A stretch of DNA of 64,000 nucleotides from Microbacterium terrisoli (GCF_030866805.1 NZ_CP133019.1:2728001-2792000), one strand, 5' to 3'; shown: positions 53,093 through 61,408, counted from the stretch's first letter. The notes: generated from the letters alone by a model not told the origin. A program made the numbers and translations.

Positions 53093-53356
53093 CGAGGCCG
53101 GCCGACCAGGGGTTTTCCTGTTCCAGTCCGCACCGAGTCCGCAGGGGCCAGCACTGAGGCCATGAAGTCCGCCGCCGCGGCGCGGCGTCTCAGCGGGTTA
53201 CCCGCGCCTGCACTTCTGACGGCTCACGGGCGCCCGCCCCCAAACGGGTCGAGATGCGAGTAGCCTTGCGATGGTCAATACCTTCGGCGCGTCAAGTCCC
53301 CAGCTTGATCAGCGCACGCTCCCCAGGCGTGCCGTGTCGGAGAGTAGCAAACCACT

Positions 53357-53401
53357 GTGGGTGTCGCTGCATAGCTCTCAACGCCTGTATGCGACACCCA
53401 C
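53357..53401. terminator. 11-bp perfect stem-loop in the yajQ downstream region
   Basis: GTGGGTGTCGC pairs with GCGACACCCAC around a 23-nt loop. It is 265 nt past yajQ and lies downstream of the convergent gene at 53597, so it may terminate either, or be part of a small RNA. Confidence 0.4.
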
Positions 53402-53539
53402 GACCGTTAACCGTGACGTGCGCGCGATGAGGATTGGGGCACCCGCCCCGGCCTGACCCCAGTTGCTCGTCGGGTGCCGCGGATGCCCGCATCCATCACG
53501 CCCCCATAGCGTCCGGATCGATGTCAACCATACATGCTC

Positions 53540-53561
53540 TTGTCCCCCATATGGGGGACAA
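53540..53561. repeat. Copy A of a 22-bp palindrome flanking the cyclase-fold gene
   Basis: TTGTCCCCCATATGGGGGACAA minus two end bases is shown here as TGTCCCCCATATGGGGGACA (core); the full perfect palindrome spans 22 bp. A 21/22 match occurs at 54681-54702 on the other side of the gene. Confidence 0.9.
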
Positions 53562-53596
53562 AGAGACATTTTTTCCTGAAGATTGGCTGAGCGGTT

Positions 53597-54601
53597 CTAG
53601 CGCCGCCTACGTCGGCGGCCGGCCGTAGCATCCCACCACTGCAGGACACGCGTGCCGAACAGTGTGAGCCAGCGCGATGGCTCGCCCTCGGGGACGTCGA
53701 CGTCGAACCAGGTGCGACCGGGCAGCGGCGTCGTCTGCAGCCACCTGCCATCGGGCTGCCGCGCCGCGCGGACCATCTCGATCGCCTCGGCCATCCGGAC
53801 ATCGGGTCTGCCGTCGGCGAGGCCCGTTCCGTCGAACAGCGCCGCCTCGCGGAAGTAGTCGAGCGCGGCCAGGACGCTGTAGCGGTGCCGGTTGGGATAG
53901 ACGAACCTGGTCACGAACGGGCCGACCAGTTCACCGCTGGTCGCGCGGAACGCGAGCCGGCGAGACAGCAGATACTCCTCACCGCTGCGGCGTGCCTCAC
54001 GCAACGATGAGTCCCCTGTTTCGCGCTCATACGCCAGCATGCCGCGCAGCGCGTTCAGCGTCGAGTGGAACGACGAGCGCACCGAGTCGCCTTCTTCGGC
54101 CTCGCAGTTCCAGCCACCGTCGTCGAGCCGATGGGCCGGAAACCAGGCCGCCAGCGCCGACACGTCGACACCGAGCCACGCACCCGCGGCCAGCGTGAAC
54201 GAATTGATGCACACGTCCACTTCGCCGCCCCAGTAGGGCAGGTCGTCGTAGTCCCAGCGGCAGTCGGCATCGAGCTTCTGCGCCGTGTCGCCCAGCGCCG
54301 CGGCATCCACACCCCACTCGCGCAGGTCTTTCAGTGCCCAGGTGGTGGCCACCCACGGCTGGCCCGGAGAGCCGGCTTCGGGACTTTCGAAGAAGCCGGC
54401 AGGGAAGAATGCACCCCCGGCCCAGGTGCCCTCAGGGTCCTGCCGCGCCAGCAGTGCGGCGCCGAACCCTTCGGTTGCGACACGAGAACGAGTGGCCTGC
54501 CAATCCACCGGCGCGGCATCGAGTACGTCGCGCTGCGCCTGCCAGCAGATCGCCGGATCGGCCTCGAGCAGCCAGGTCGCGACATCCTCATCGATATCCA
54601 T
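53597..54601 (-). CDS. Prenyltransferase/squalene-cyclase-like alpha-toroid protein
   Basis: 334 aa. It shows the helical repeats with QW-like motifs of the terpene cyclase/prenyltransferase toroid fold: ARQDPEGTWAGGAFF near residue 50, the QPWVATTWALKDLREWG segment, HRLDDGGWNCEAEEGDSVRS near residue 150, and AARQPDGRWLQTTPLPGR near residue 285. The catalytic DxDD or DDTA motif of true cyclases is not seen, so it is probably non-catalytic or of unknown activity. It has no signal peptide and ends in an Arg-rich tail. Leaderless start after TACGGT. It is bracketed by two copies of a 22-bp palindrome. Confidence 0.75.
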   Translation of the reverse strand: MDIDEDVATWLLEADPAICWQAQRDVLDAAPVDWQATRSRVATEGFGAALLARQDPEGTWAGGAFFPAGFFESPEAGSPGQPWVATTWALKDLREWGVDAAALGDTAQKLDADCRWDYDDLPYWGGEVDVCINSFTLAAGAWLGVDVSALAAWFPAHRLDDGGWNCEAEEGDSVRSSFHSTLNALRGMLAYERETGDSSLREARRSGEEYLLSRRLAFRATSGELVGPFVTRFVYPNRHRYSVLAALDYFREAALFDGTGLADGRPDVRMAEAIEMVRAARQPDGRWLQTTPLPGRTWFDVDVPEGEPSRWLTLFGTRVLQWWDATAGRRRRRR

Positions 54602-54607
54602 GACGCC

Positions 54608-54613
54608 ACCGTA
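54608..54613 (-). promoter_or_regulatory. Leaderless -10 box of the cyclase-fold gene
   Basis: On the minus strand TACGGT is followed by GGCGTC and the ATG at 54601, identical through the start codon to the cupin promoter at 27107. Confidence 0.6.
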
Positions 54614-54680
54614 CGCACGGGATCCGACATCGTCCTACAGCCGATGGTCAAAGCTCAGGATTTGCTGAAGATCAGCTCTC

Positions 54681-54702
54681 TTGTCCCCCATATGGTGGAC
54701 AA
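54681..54702. repeat. Copy B of the 22-bp palindrome
   Basis: Core TGTCCCCCATATGGTGGACA differs from copy A at one base. CTGAAGAT occurs on the gene-facing side of both copies (53576-53583 and 54665-54672), so the conserved unit may be longer than the palindrome. Confidence 0.85.
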
Positions 54703-55036
54703 GGGGTGCCTGGTCGGATAACTTGAAATCACTCACGCAATGGGGGTGAGCACGCAGGGCGTCTGCACCACCGAGACAGAAGACTGGGGAGTCGAAGTGT
54801 CGGTGCTACGCCGCTTAACGGCGTGCCCACTTGCGAAAAGTGAGTGGGTACCGCGAGCAATCATCTTTGGGGATCACGGCTCACGGCACCCACGGTGGTT
54901 GTCGACGCGACGGTCCTGTCTGGGGAACAGGCGCAACACTGTGCTGGGGACACAGCGCGCCGCAATCAGCTGTCAACCACTACCCACCGTAATTGTATCT
55001 ACGCCCGCTGTCGAGTCTTTGGGCAATCGGGGCGTG
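54703..55036. ncRNA. Structured gene-free region, possible small RNA
   Basis: There is no supportable gene. Several short perfect stems lie in about 220 nt: CTCAC/GTGAG at 54732-54750, ACGCCG/CGGCGT at 54808-54824, CCTGT/ACAGG at 54915-54931 and CTGTG/CACAG at 54939-54955. The last two have identical CTGGGGA loops, and TGGGGA occurs four times (54785, 54868, 54921, 54945). This resembles RNAs that present repeated GGA-type loops to a binding protein. Strand and ends are unknown; the existence of an RNA is inferred from structure only. Confidence 0.3.
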
Positions 55037-56035
55037 TCACCGGCTTTCGGTCGCGGTCATTCGAAGGCCGCGCGGCACCCAATCGGCGACGGCCGAGAAG
55101 GCCTCCGCCCGAGCAGGAGATGCCGACAGGAACACGTCATGCAGCGCGCCGTCGATGCGCGCGATCGTGACCCGACGGCCGAGCCTGGTGGCCGCTCGGG
55201 CGATGTCGTCGACCACCAGCACCGAGTCGCTCGAGGTCATCTGCGGCGACCAGGCCAGCGGTGAGGTCGACCTCGCCGACAGCAGGACCAGCGCCGGGCA
55301 CCCGACGTCGATGCCGCGAGCGATCCGGCGATGCCCGTCCAGGACCGCCGCGAGCCACCGCGCCCGCACGCGAAAGCCACGCGCCGGGCGCCACGCCTCC
55401 CGATAGTCGGGGACCGGGAGTGCCCCGACCTCTCGCTGCGCCCGCGTGTAGAAGCCGAAGTCGACATCGGGATGGGTACCGTGCGGGTCGTACCGGGCAC
55501 GGGCCTCGACCAGCGGCGTGAGCGCAGCACGTCCGGCCGCACCCAGCTGCAGTTCGAGCCATGGGCTGTTCAGGATCAGTGCGCCGGCACGCCCGGGATG
55601 CCGTCCCGCCCACAGTGCGAAGACGAGCCCGCCGGTGGAGTGTCCCTGCAGGACGAGTGCACGCCGGGATCGAGCACCCCTGCCGTGGCCCATCTGCGCC
55701 AGTGCCGCCTCGATGTCGTCGTCATAGTCATCCAGACGCGTGATGTCGCCCGGGGTCTGTCCCTCCCGCAGACTGCGCCCGTACTTGCGCAGATCGAGCG
55801 CGAAGAAGCGCGCGCCCCTCGAGGTCCAGAAGTGCGCCAGCCCGGTTTGAAAGAAGTAGTCCGACCAGCCGTGGACGCTGAGCACGTCGACGCCGGCGAA
55901 CGAGCCGAACATGCGCGGCACCGGACGTGGCCGGCTGCGCACGAGCGTGGCCACCACCGCACCTTCGGCATCGGCGCCCAGCGGCAGTGTGCACTGCTCG
56001 AACCGCGGACCGAGGATGTCCGGCACCCACTCCAT
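55037..56035 (-). CDS. Alpha/beta hydrolase, serine aminopeptidase S33-like
   Basis: 332 aa. The nucleophile elbow is LQGHSTGGLVFALW near residue 130, the substrate-access region is DVLSVHGWSDYFFQTG near residue 50, and the catalytic histidine is in IDGALHDVFLS near residue 300. Monoacylglycerol-lipase-like hydrolases share this pattern; the substrate is unknown. The start at 56035 is exactly 6 nt after TACGCT, which argues against the longer GTG start at 56056. Confidence 0.85.
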   Translation of the reverse strand: MEWVPDILGPRFEQCTLPLGADAEGAVVATLVRSRPRPVPRMFGSFAGVDVLSVHGWSDYFFQTGLAHFWTSRGARFFALDLRKYGRSLREGQTPGDITRLDDYDDDIEAALAQMGHGRGARSRRALVLQGHSTGGLVFALWAGRHPGRAGALILNSPWLELQLGAAGRAALTPLVEARARYDPHGTHPDVDFGFYTRAQREVGALPVPDYREAWRPARGFRVRARWLAAVLDGHRRIARGIDVGCPALVLLSARSTSPLAWSPQMTSSDSVLVVDDIARAATRLGRRVTIARIDGALHDVFLSASPARAEAFSAVADWVPRGLRMTATESR

Positions 56036-56041
56036 GCCCTC

Positions 56042-56047
56042 AGCGTA
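56042..56047 (-). promoter_or_regulatory. Leaderless -10 box of the alpha/beta hydrolase gene
   Basis: On the minus strand TACGCT is followed by GAGGGC and the ATG at 56035. Confidence 0.55.
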
Positions 56048-56098
56048 GGGCGTCACGTCGGCGGGCCGGGACGGGGGCGGGGTCCATCCGGTTGCCCA

Positions 56099-57289
56099 TC
56101 ATGACTCGCGCAGGCTGCGGGCCACGATCAGCCCGACCGCGGCGATCACCGCCCAGCCCAGCGAGATCAGCGCCATCGGCACCGCGGTGTGCTCGCCCCA
56201 CAGTCCCACCAGCGGCGAGCTGAGCCCGCCGATCGCGAACTGGCCTGCTCCGAGCAGCGCCGCGCCCGACCCGCGGGCCGCATCGGCTCGCGCGAGAGCG
56301 AGCGCCGATCCGTTCGCCATCGTCAGGCCCGTGCCGCCGGTCAGCACGAACGCGCAAGCGATGAACGAGGCGATGCTCAGCGTGCCGGACAATGCCAGTG
56401 CGCTGAACGCCAGACCCGCGGCGATCATCATCACCGCGCCCAGCACCAGCATGCGTCCCGGGCCGACGCGCTCGGCGATGCGCGCGTTCGTCAGATTCGC
56501 CACGACCAGTGCGAGGGCGCCGGCGGCGAACCCCAGAGCGTACTCCAGGGCGGTCATGTGCAGCACCGCCTGGCCGACGAACGGCGAGGCGGAGATATAG
56601 GACATCATCGCGCCGAAGCCGGCCGCGAAGGCGATCGCCCGTCCGACGAACCGGCGATCGGCCAGCAGCATCCCGAACCTCGCCGCCAGTTGCCGCACTC
56701 CCCCACGATGACGCCGCCAGACCGGCAGCGACTCGGGGGCGACGACCACGGCGAGCACGAACATGCCGGTCGCGATCAGCGCGAGCACCGCCAGCACCAC
56801 CCGCCATCCCCACAGCTGCGCAACCACGCCGCCCACCGGCGGACTGATCAGTGGACCCAGCGCACTGACCATCGCCATCACGCTCAGCGCCCGCACAGCC
56901 GTCTCGCCCTCGCTGAGGTCCACCGCGATCGCCCGCGAGACGACGATGCCGGCGGCGCCCGAGAAGCCCTGCACGACGCGCAGCCCGACGAACACCGACA
57001 GCGTCGGGGAGAACACCATCGCGATGCTGGCCGCGGCGAACACGGCGAGCGCGCCGACGAGCACCGGGCGTCTGCCGCGGCTGTCGGACGCCGGCCCCAG
57101 CAGCAGCTGACCCAGTCCCAGCCCCAGCAGGAACGCGGTCAGCGTCAGCTGCACGCTCGACGGGTCGCCGCCCAGGTCGCGGGCGATGTCGGTGAACGAG
57201 GCCAGATACAGGTCCGTGGCGAACGGACCCACCGCGGAGAGGAACCCGAGGACGACCAGCAGCCCGGGAGTGAGGCGCCGGGTCACCAC
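56099..57289 (-). CDS. MFS drug exporter, Bcr/CflA family
   Basis: 396 aa with twelve membrane helices. N-terminal LGFLSAVGPFATDLYLASFT carries the Asp-containing first-helix motif of the Bcr/CflA (DHA1) exporters. Motif A is GPASDSRGRRPVLVGALAVF near residue 66 and motif C-like GFSGAAGIVVSRAIAVDLSE near residue 108. It likely exports drugs or small peptides by proton antiport. The GTG start has no strong ribosome site, and an upstream ferredoxin reductase gene lies 36 nt away. Confidence 0.87.
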   Translation of the reverse strand: MVTRRLTPGLLVVLGFLSAVGPFATDLYLASFTDIARDLGGDPSSVQLTLTAFLLGLGLGQLLLGPASDSRGRRPVLVGALAVFAAASIAMVFSPTLSVFVGLRVVQGFSGAAGIVVSRAIAVDLSEGETAVRALSVMAMVSALGPLISPPVGGVVAQLWGWRVVLAVLALIATGMFVLAVVVAPESLPVWRRHRGGVRQLAARFGMLLADRRFVGRAIAFAAGFGAMMSYISASPFVGQAVLHMTALEYALGFAAGALALVVANLTNARIAERVGPGRMLVLGAVMMIAAGLAFSALALSGTLSIASFIACAFVLTGGTGLTMANGSALALARADAARGSGAALLGAGQFAIGGLSSPLVGLWGEHTAVPMALISLGWAVIAAVGLIVARSLRES

Positions 57290-57325
57290 GGCGGTTCGTC
57301 CACGGCAGCCCTGGCCGGTCCGCGC

Positions 57326-58699
57326 CTACTCGCCGCGCGAGATGCGCAGCATCTCTTCGCGCGGCACGACCTTGATTCGCTCGCGCTCGTGCGGCTCGCC
57401 GAGGGCGATCTCGTGCGCGTCGAGCCGATGCCAGCCGTCCAGATCCGTCCACTGCACCCCACGCTCGGCCAGCAGCGCCGGAATCGCCGTCTCTTCGGGG
57501 TGGCCGGGCCGCCACCACGACCCCTGGTCGTTGATGAGATTGCGCACGGTCTCCATGGCGTCGGACTTCGTGTGGCCGATCAGTCCCACCGGTCCGCGCT
57601 TTGCCCACCCGGTCGTGTAGACGCCGGGCACCGCGTCGTTCGAGTCCTTCGCCAGCGCGCGGCCCTCGCGGTTGGGGATCACGCCGTGCCGCTTGTCGAA
57701 CGGCACTCCCGGCAACGCGGCGCCGAACCACCCGATGGCCCGGTACACCTGGCCGACGGCGATTTCGCGCAGCTCGCCGGTTCCCACGACGCCGCCCTGC
57801 CCGTCGGGCTTCGTGCGCTCGAACACGAGCGCGCTCGCGCGGCCCGCGGCATCCTTCTTCACCTCGACGGGGCGTGCGAAGAAATGCATATGCAGACGTC
57901 GGGACGCCTCTCCGCCGACGTTGTTCGCGCCGGGACGCGTGCGCCACGACTGGAGGATGCGGTCGATCACCATGACCTGCTTGTTCGTGGCGATCGCCGT
58001 CTTGGACGCCTCGTCGTAGTCGAAGTCCTCGTCGTAGACGACGGTGTCCACGTCGCGCAGTTCGCCGAGTTCGCGCAGCTCGAGCGGGGTGAAGCGCACC
58101 TGGGTGGGCCCGCGACGGCCGAACACGTGCACGTCGGTGATCTGCGACGCGGCCAGGCCCTCCTCGACGTTCGCCGGGATCTCGGTGGGGTGCAGGTCCT
58201 CGACGTGCTTGGCCAGCAGCCGCGCCACGTCCAGGGCGACGTTGCCGTTGCCGATGACGGCCACCGACGACGCGTCCAGCGGCCACTGACGCGGCACATC
58301 GGGGTGCCCGTCGTACCAGCTGACGAACTCCGCCGCGCCGTGCACGCCCTCCGCGTCGATGCCCTCGATCGGCAGCGGCGCGTCGTGCACGGCGCCGGTC
58401 GCGAAGATCACGGCGTTGTAGTGAGCCTTCAGATCGTCCATCGACAGGTCGCGGCCGTATTCGACGTTGCCGAAGATGCGGATGTCGCCGCGGTCGAGCA
58501 CGTTGCGCAGCGCCGTGATGATGCCCTTGATGCGGGGATGGTCGGGGGCCACGCCGTAGCGCACGAGGCCGTACGGCGCGGGAAGCTTGTCGAACAGGTC
58601 AATCGACACGTCGAACTTGCGCTCGGTCTTCAGCAGATTGTCGGCGGCGTAGATGCCGGCGGGTCCTGCGCCGATGATGGCAAGTCTGAGCTTGGTCAT
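57326..58699 (-). CDS. Ferredoxin/adrenodoxin-type NADP+ reductase, FprA family
   Basis: 457 aa. FAD-binding LRLAIIGAGPAGIYAADNLL at the N-terminus, YGLVRYGVAPDHPRIKGI near residue 55, NADP-binding VAVIGNGNVALDVARLLAKH near residue 150, and the C-terminal VYTTGWAKRGPVGLIGHTKS near residue 355 match the FprA/adrenodoxin reductase family. It passes electrons from NADPH to a ferredoxin, for example to supply a P450 or desaturase; its partner is not in this window. AAAGGA lies 6 nt before the ATG at 58699. Confidence 0.92.
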   Translation of the reverse strand: MTKLRLAIIGAGPAGIYAADNLLKTERKFDVSIDLFDKLPAPYGLVRYGVAPDHPRIKGIITALRNVLDRGDIRIFGNVEYGRDLSMDDLKAHYNAVIFATGAVHDAPLPIEGIDAEGVHGAAEFVSWYDGHPDVPRQWPLDASSVAVIGNGNVALDVARLLAKHVEDLHPTEIPANVEEGLAASQITDVHVFGRRGPTQVRFTPLELRELGELRDVDTVVYDEDFDYDEASKTAIATNKQVMVIDRILQSWRTRPGANNVGGEASRRLHMHFFARPVEVKKDAAGRASALVFERTKPDGQGGVVGTGELREIAVGQVYRAIGWFGAALPGVPFDKRHGVIPNREGRALAKDSNDAVPGVYTTGWAKRGPVGLIGHTKSDAMETVRNLINDQGSWWRPGHPEETAIPALLAERGVQWTDLDGWHRLDAHEIALGEPHERERIKVVPREEMLRISRGE

Positions 58700-58750
58700 G
58701 GGGTCCTTTCGAATGCGGCGGTAGGGCCGCGGCGGCGGGGTCATGCCGCG

Positions 58751-59812
58751 TCAGCTGCTGCGATCGGCCACGGCGACGGCGAAGCGCGTGAGCGCCTCAC
58801 GCACCGGCCCATCCGGGAGGTGCCCGATCGCGTCGATGCCCTGCTGCGACCAGGTGCGCGCGAGACGTCGGGTCTCGTCTGTGGCGTCGTGGTCTCGCAG
58901 GGCCGTGAGTGCGGTGTCGAGGATCGACTGGTCGGCTCCGGCGGCGATCTCGGCGACACCCGCGTCGATCTGCTCGCGAAGGGCGACGGATGCCGCATCC
59001 TGCCGCTGGGTCAGCAGCAGGTACGGCATCGTGGGAACGCCCGCACGCAAGTCGGTGCCGGGCACCTTTCCGGTCTGATCGGGGTCGTCGCTCAGGTCGA
59101 TCACATCGTCGAGCAGCTGGAAGGCGACACCGGCCTTCTCACCGAACGCCATGAGCGGCTGCTCGAAGGCGGGATCGGCGTTGCCGAAGATGATGCCGGC
59201 CTGTGCGGAAGCCGCGATCAGCGACCCGGTCTTGTCGGCGAGCACCTGCAGGTAGAACGCCACCGGGTCATCACCGGGTTGCGGCCCGATCGTCTCGTGC
59301 ATCTGCCCGAGCACCAGCCGCTCGAACGTGTCGGCCTGCAGTCGGATCGCGCGTTCGCCCAGGCGCGCCATGATCTGGCTGGCGCGGGAGAACAGCAGGT
59401 CGCCGGTGAGGATGGCGATGTTGTTGCCCCACACCGAGTGCGCGGCCGGCACGCCGCGGCGCACGTCGGCGGAATCCATCACGTCGTCGTGGTACAGCGA
59501 ACCGAGGTGGGTCAGCTCGAGGGCCATGGCCGCATCGACGACGGGGTCGGTGGCGCCGTCGCCGAGCTGGCAGGTCAGCAGCACCAGCATGGGGCGCACG
59601 CGCTTGCCGCCCGCCTCATACAGATACCGCGTGGGCGCATCCACCAGCGGATCCGCGATGCGCAGTTCGGCAGCGAGGCTGTGCTCGACGCGCTCCAAGC
59701 CGCCTTCGATGGTGCGCAACAGCTTTCGGGACTTCGCACCCGCGAAGACACGCTCGGTCAGACCGAGTCGGCTCGCACTGCGCGAGCCCGGCACAGAACG
59801 GCTCGGAGTCAC
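58751..59812 (-). CDS. Trans-polyprenyl diphosphate synthase (menaquinone side chain)
   Basis: 353 aa. Both Asp-rich motifs are intact: the first in LGSLYHDDVMDSADVRRGVP near residue 105 and the second in FQLLDDVIDLSDDPDQTG near residue 225. YLYEAGGKRVRPMLVLLTCQ is also conserved. It extends IPP onto an allylic primer. Placement near menG and menF suggests the long-chain diphosphate for menaquinone. The start is GTG 59812, 7 nt after a TAGGCT box; a longer start at 59836 would lie upstream of that promoter. Confidence 0.92.
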   Translation of the reverse strand: MTPSRSVPGSRSASRLGLTERVFAGAKSRKLLRTIEGGLERVEHSLAAELRIADPLVDAPTRYLYEAGGKRVRPMLVLLTCQLGDGATDPVVDAAMALELTHLGSLYHDDVMDSADVRRGVPAAHSVWGNNIAILTGDLLFSRASQIMARLGERAIRLQADTFERLVLGQMHETIGPQPGDDPVAFYLQVLADKTGSLIAASAQAGIIFGNADPAFEQPLMAFGEKAGVAFQLLDDVIDLSDDPDQTGKVPGTDLRAGVPTMPYLLLTQRQDAASVALREQIDAGVAEIAAGADQSILDTALTALRDHDATDETRRLARTWSQQGIDAIGHLPDGPVREALTRFAVAVADRSS

Positions 59813-59819
59813 GATTTCC

Positions 59820-59825
59820 AGCCTA
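59820..59825 (-). promoter_or_regulatory. Leaderless -10 box of the polyprenyl synthase gene
   Basis: On the minus strand TAGGCT is followed by GGAAATC (7 nt) and the GTG at 59812. It is the only member of the set with a 7-nt gap. Confidence 0.5.
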
Positions 59826-59897
59826 CCCGCACGCATTCGCGCGCTCGCACGCGTGGCGGGCGGATGCCGCGGCTCAGGCCTCTGCGTGCTTGTGCTG

Positions 59898-60611
59898 CTA
59901 GGCCATGGGCTTGTAGGCGCGGTGCAGCGCGACGATGCCGAAGGTGAGGTTCCGGTAGGCCACTTCGCGCCAGCCGGCCGCGCGGATCCAGCTGGCGAGG
60001 GTGCGCTGGTCCGGCCAGTCCCGGATCGACTCGTTCAGATAGTCGTATGCGTCGGCGTTGCTGCTGACCGCCTTGGCCGCCACCGGCAGGATGCGGTTGT
60101 TGTAGAAGCCGTACAGCCCCGCGAACGCGGCGGATCGCGGGTGCGAGAACTCGCAGATCACCAGACGTCCGCCGGGTTTGGCCACCCGCAGCATCTCGGC
60201 CAGCGCCACGCGCGGCGATGCCACATTGCGCAGCCCGAACGAGATCGTGACGGTGTCGAACGAATCGTCCTCGAAGGGCAGGGCCGTGGCATCCGCCTCA
60301 TGGAAGGTGAGGTTCGGCAGATCGCCGTGCCGACGCCTCCCCTCGGCGATCATCCCCGGAGAGAAGTCGGCGGCCACCACGTCGGCGCCGCTGCGCGCGA
60401 GGGCTACCGAACTCGCGCCGGTGCCGGCGGCGAGGTCGAGGATGCGCTGGCCCGGTCGCGGCGCGACGGCGCGGGTGACGGCGACCCGCCACAGCTTGTC
60501 GTTGCCGAGGCTGAGCACCGTGTTGGTGCGGTCATAACCGGCGGCGACCTGGTCGAACATGCCGCTGACCCGTTTGGGGTCTTTGCCGAGGTCTGCGCGG
60601 TTGCTGGTCAC
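59898..60611 (-). CDS. menG: Demethylmenaquinone methyltransferase
   Basis: 237 aa. SAM-binding [20 protein letters not shown] near residue 58, the UbiE/MenG signature region [20 protein letters not shown] near residue 19, and [19 protein letters not shown] near residue 125 are intact. It methylates demethylmenaquinone in the last step of menaquinone synthesis. It lies in the same direction as the polyprenyl synthase 85 nt downstream and has its own leaderless promoter. Confidence 0.93.
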   Translation of the reverse strand: MTSNRADLGKDPKRVSGMFDQVAAGYDRTNTVLSLGNDKLWRVAVTRAVAPRPGQRILDLAAGTGASSVALARSGADVVAADFSPGMIAEGRRRHGDLPNLTFHEADATALPFEDDSFDTVTISFGLRNVASPRVALAEMLRVAKPGGRLVICEFSHPRSAAFAGLYGFYNNRILPVAAKAVSSNADAYDYLNESIRDWPDQRTLASWIRAAGWREVAYRNLTFGIVALHRAYKPMA

Positions 60612-60617
60612 CCGACG

Positions 60618-60623
60618 AGTCTA
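60618..60623 (-). promoter_or_regulatory. Leaderless -10 box of menG
   Basis: On the minus strand TAGACT is followed by CGTCGG and the GTG at 60611. Confidence 0.6.
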
Positions 60624-60654
60624 GGCCGACGCGTCCGGGAGCGACCTTCGTGCG

Positions 60655-60751
60655 GGCCCCGAGCAGGCCCCGAGCGGGCACCGAGCGGGCCCGTGCAGGC
60701 CTCGCCCAGCTTCCGGCCCAGCTTCCGGCTCAGGCCGCGGCTCAGGCCCCG
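60655..60751. repeat. Two adjoining short tandem arrays across the DUF402 stop codon
   Basis: Three 11-bp units (GGCCCCGAGCA type) at 60655-60687, then four 12-bp units at 60704, 60716, 60728 and 60740 (GCCCAGCTTCCG type, then GCTCAGGCCCCG type). The DUF402 stop codon lies in the last unit, and the adjacent unit carries a second TGA in the same frame. Confidence 0.85.
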
Positions 60752-61302
60752 GCATCCTGCGGCACCCGTGCCAGCCACGCGTCGATCGTCGCGTCGTCGA
60801 ACGGAGGGGTGGCTGCCGTGACCCGGCGCTCGAGGTCCAGCGCGAGCGCTTCCAGCTGCGCGACGACCTCGGGCGGGTAGGCCATCGCGGCGCGGTGCTC
60901 GTCCCACTCGTCGCGGTCGTCGACCCAGATGCCGCGCTCATCGTCGGCGCGGACGACATCCAGATCCATGTCGATCGCGGTCGGCACGCACGCGCCGTCG
61001 ATGATCTGCCAGCGCACGTCCCAGGCGAGGTCGATGTAGATGCGCACGTGCCGCGGGTGCATCGCGCCGTAGCAAGTGGCCGTCCACGTGCCGTCGGACG
61101 GGATGAGGGTCACGTTGGCCGACTCGGCGGTGAATTCGCGGCCGGGCCGGTGGCTCTGCCACCCGGCGGGCTGGCAGATCCAATCGCCCCACCGGTCTGC
61201 GCCGAGGTAGATGCCGTCGTGGCGCCAGTGCGGCGAGCCGTCCCATTTGCGCCAGCGAAACGCGAGGCAGGTGCCCGGCTCGGGGCGCGTCGGGTCGCTC
61301 AC
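60742..61302 (-). CDS. DUF402 domain protein
   Basis: 186 aa. The central beta-barrel domain reads TATCYGAMHPRHVRIYIDLA near residue 70, then DMDLDVVRADDERGIWVDDR with clustered Asp residues, which are proposed metal or phosphate ligands in FomD-like members. Some DUF402 proteins hydrolyse nucleoside diphosphates; activity here is not established. It is leaderless, with GTG 6 nt after TAGGCT, and diverges from menF. Its stop codon lies within a tandem repeat. Confidence 0.8.
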   Translation of the reverse strand: MSDPTRPEPGTCLAFRWRKWDGSPHWRHDGIYLGADRWGDWICQPAGWQSHRPGREFTAESANVTLIPSDGTWTATCYGAMHPRHVRIYIDLAWDVRWQIIDGACVPTAIDMDLDVVRADDERGIWVDDRDEWDEHRAAMAYPPEVVAQLEALALDLERRVTAATPPFDDATIDAWLARVPQDAGA

Positions 61303-61308
61303 GGGCCG

Positions 61309-61314
61309 AGCCTA
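61309..61314 (-). promoter_or_regulatory. Leaderless -10 box of the DUF402 gene
   Basis: On the minus strand TAGGCT is followed by CGGCCC and the GTG at 61302. Confidence 0.55.
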
Positions 61315-61330
61315 CCCCGCCTCGGGGCGG

Positions 61331-61408
61331 CGAAATCATACGCAATCGACACGGGCACACGAGTTTGACGTGAATTCGATGTGTCGCCGTCGATGTCACA
61401 TGATTTCG
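61331..61408. promoter_or_regulatory. Nested inverted repeats in the DUF402/menF divergent gap
   Basis: CGAAATCAT (61331-61339) is inverted at 61400-61408 and, inside it, CGACAC (61347-61352) is inverted at 61381-61386. The stretch is A/T-richer than its surroundings and contains neither of the two -10 boxes, so it may be a shared operator. Confidence 0.4.

Larger units (their letters stand above)
53093..53596. other. 504-bp gene-free stretch with stem-loops and a 22-bp palindrome
   Basis: No convincing gene was found. A 61-codon frame at 53271-53456 has no ribosome site and an unconvincing composition. It contains the 11-bp stem GTGGGTGTCGC (53357-53367) / 53391-53401 with a 23-nt loop, and the 22-bp palindrome listed separately. 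Base composition is more A/T-rich than neighbouring genes near 53530-53600. Confidence 0.5.

Noticed and set aside
53271..53456. 61-codon frame after yajQ
   Set aside because: No ribosome site or leaderless box, and it spans an 11-bp stem-loop; probably chance.
54740..55264. 174-codon frame in the structured region
   Set aside because: It runs into the antisense of the hydrolase gene, has no ribosome site and no recognisable protein pattern.
56189..59947. Very long plus-strand open frame (1252 codons)
   Set aside because: It is antisense to the MFS, ferredoxin reductase and polyprenyl synthase genes, which have intact motifs. Its His/Arg/Gln-rich product is typical of antisense GC-rich DNA.
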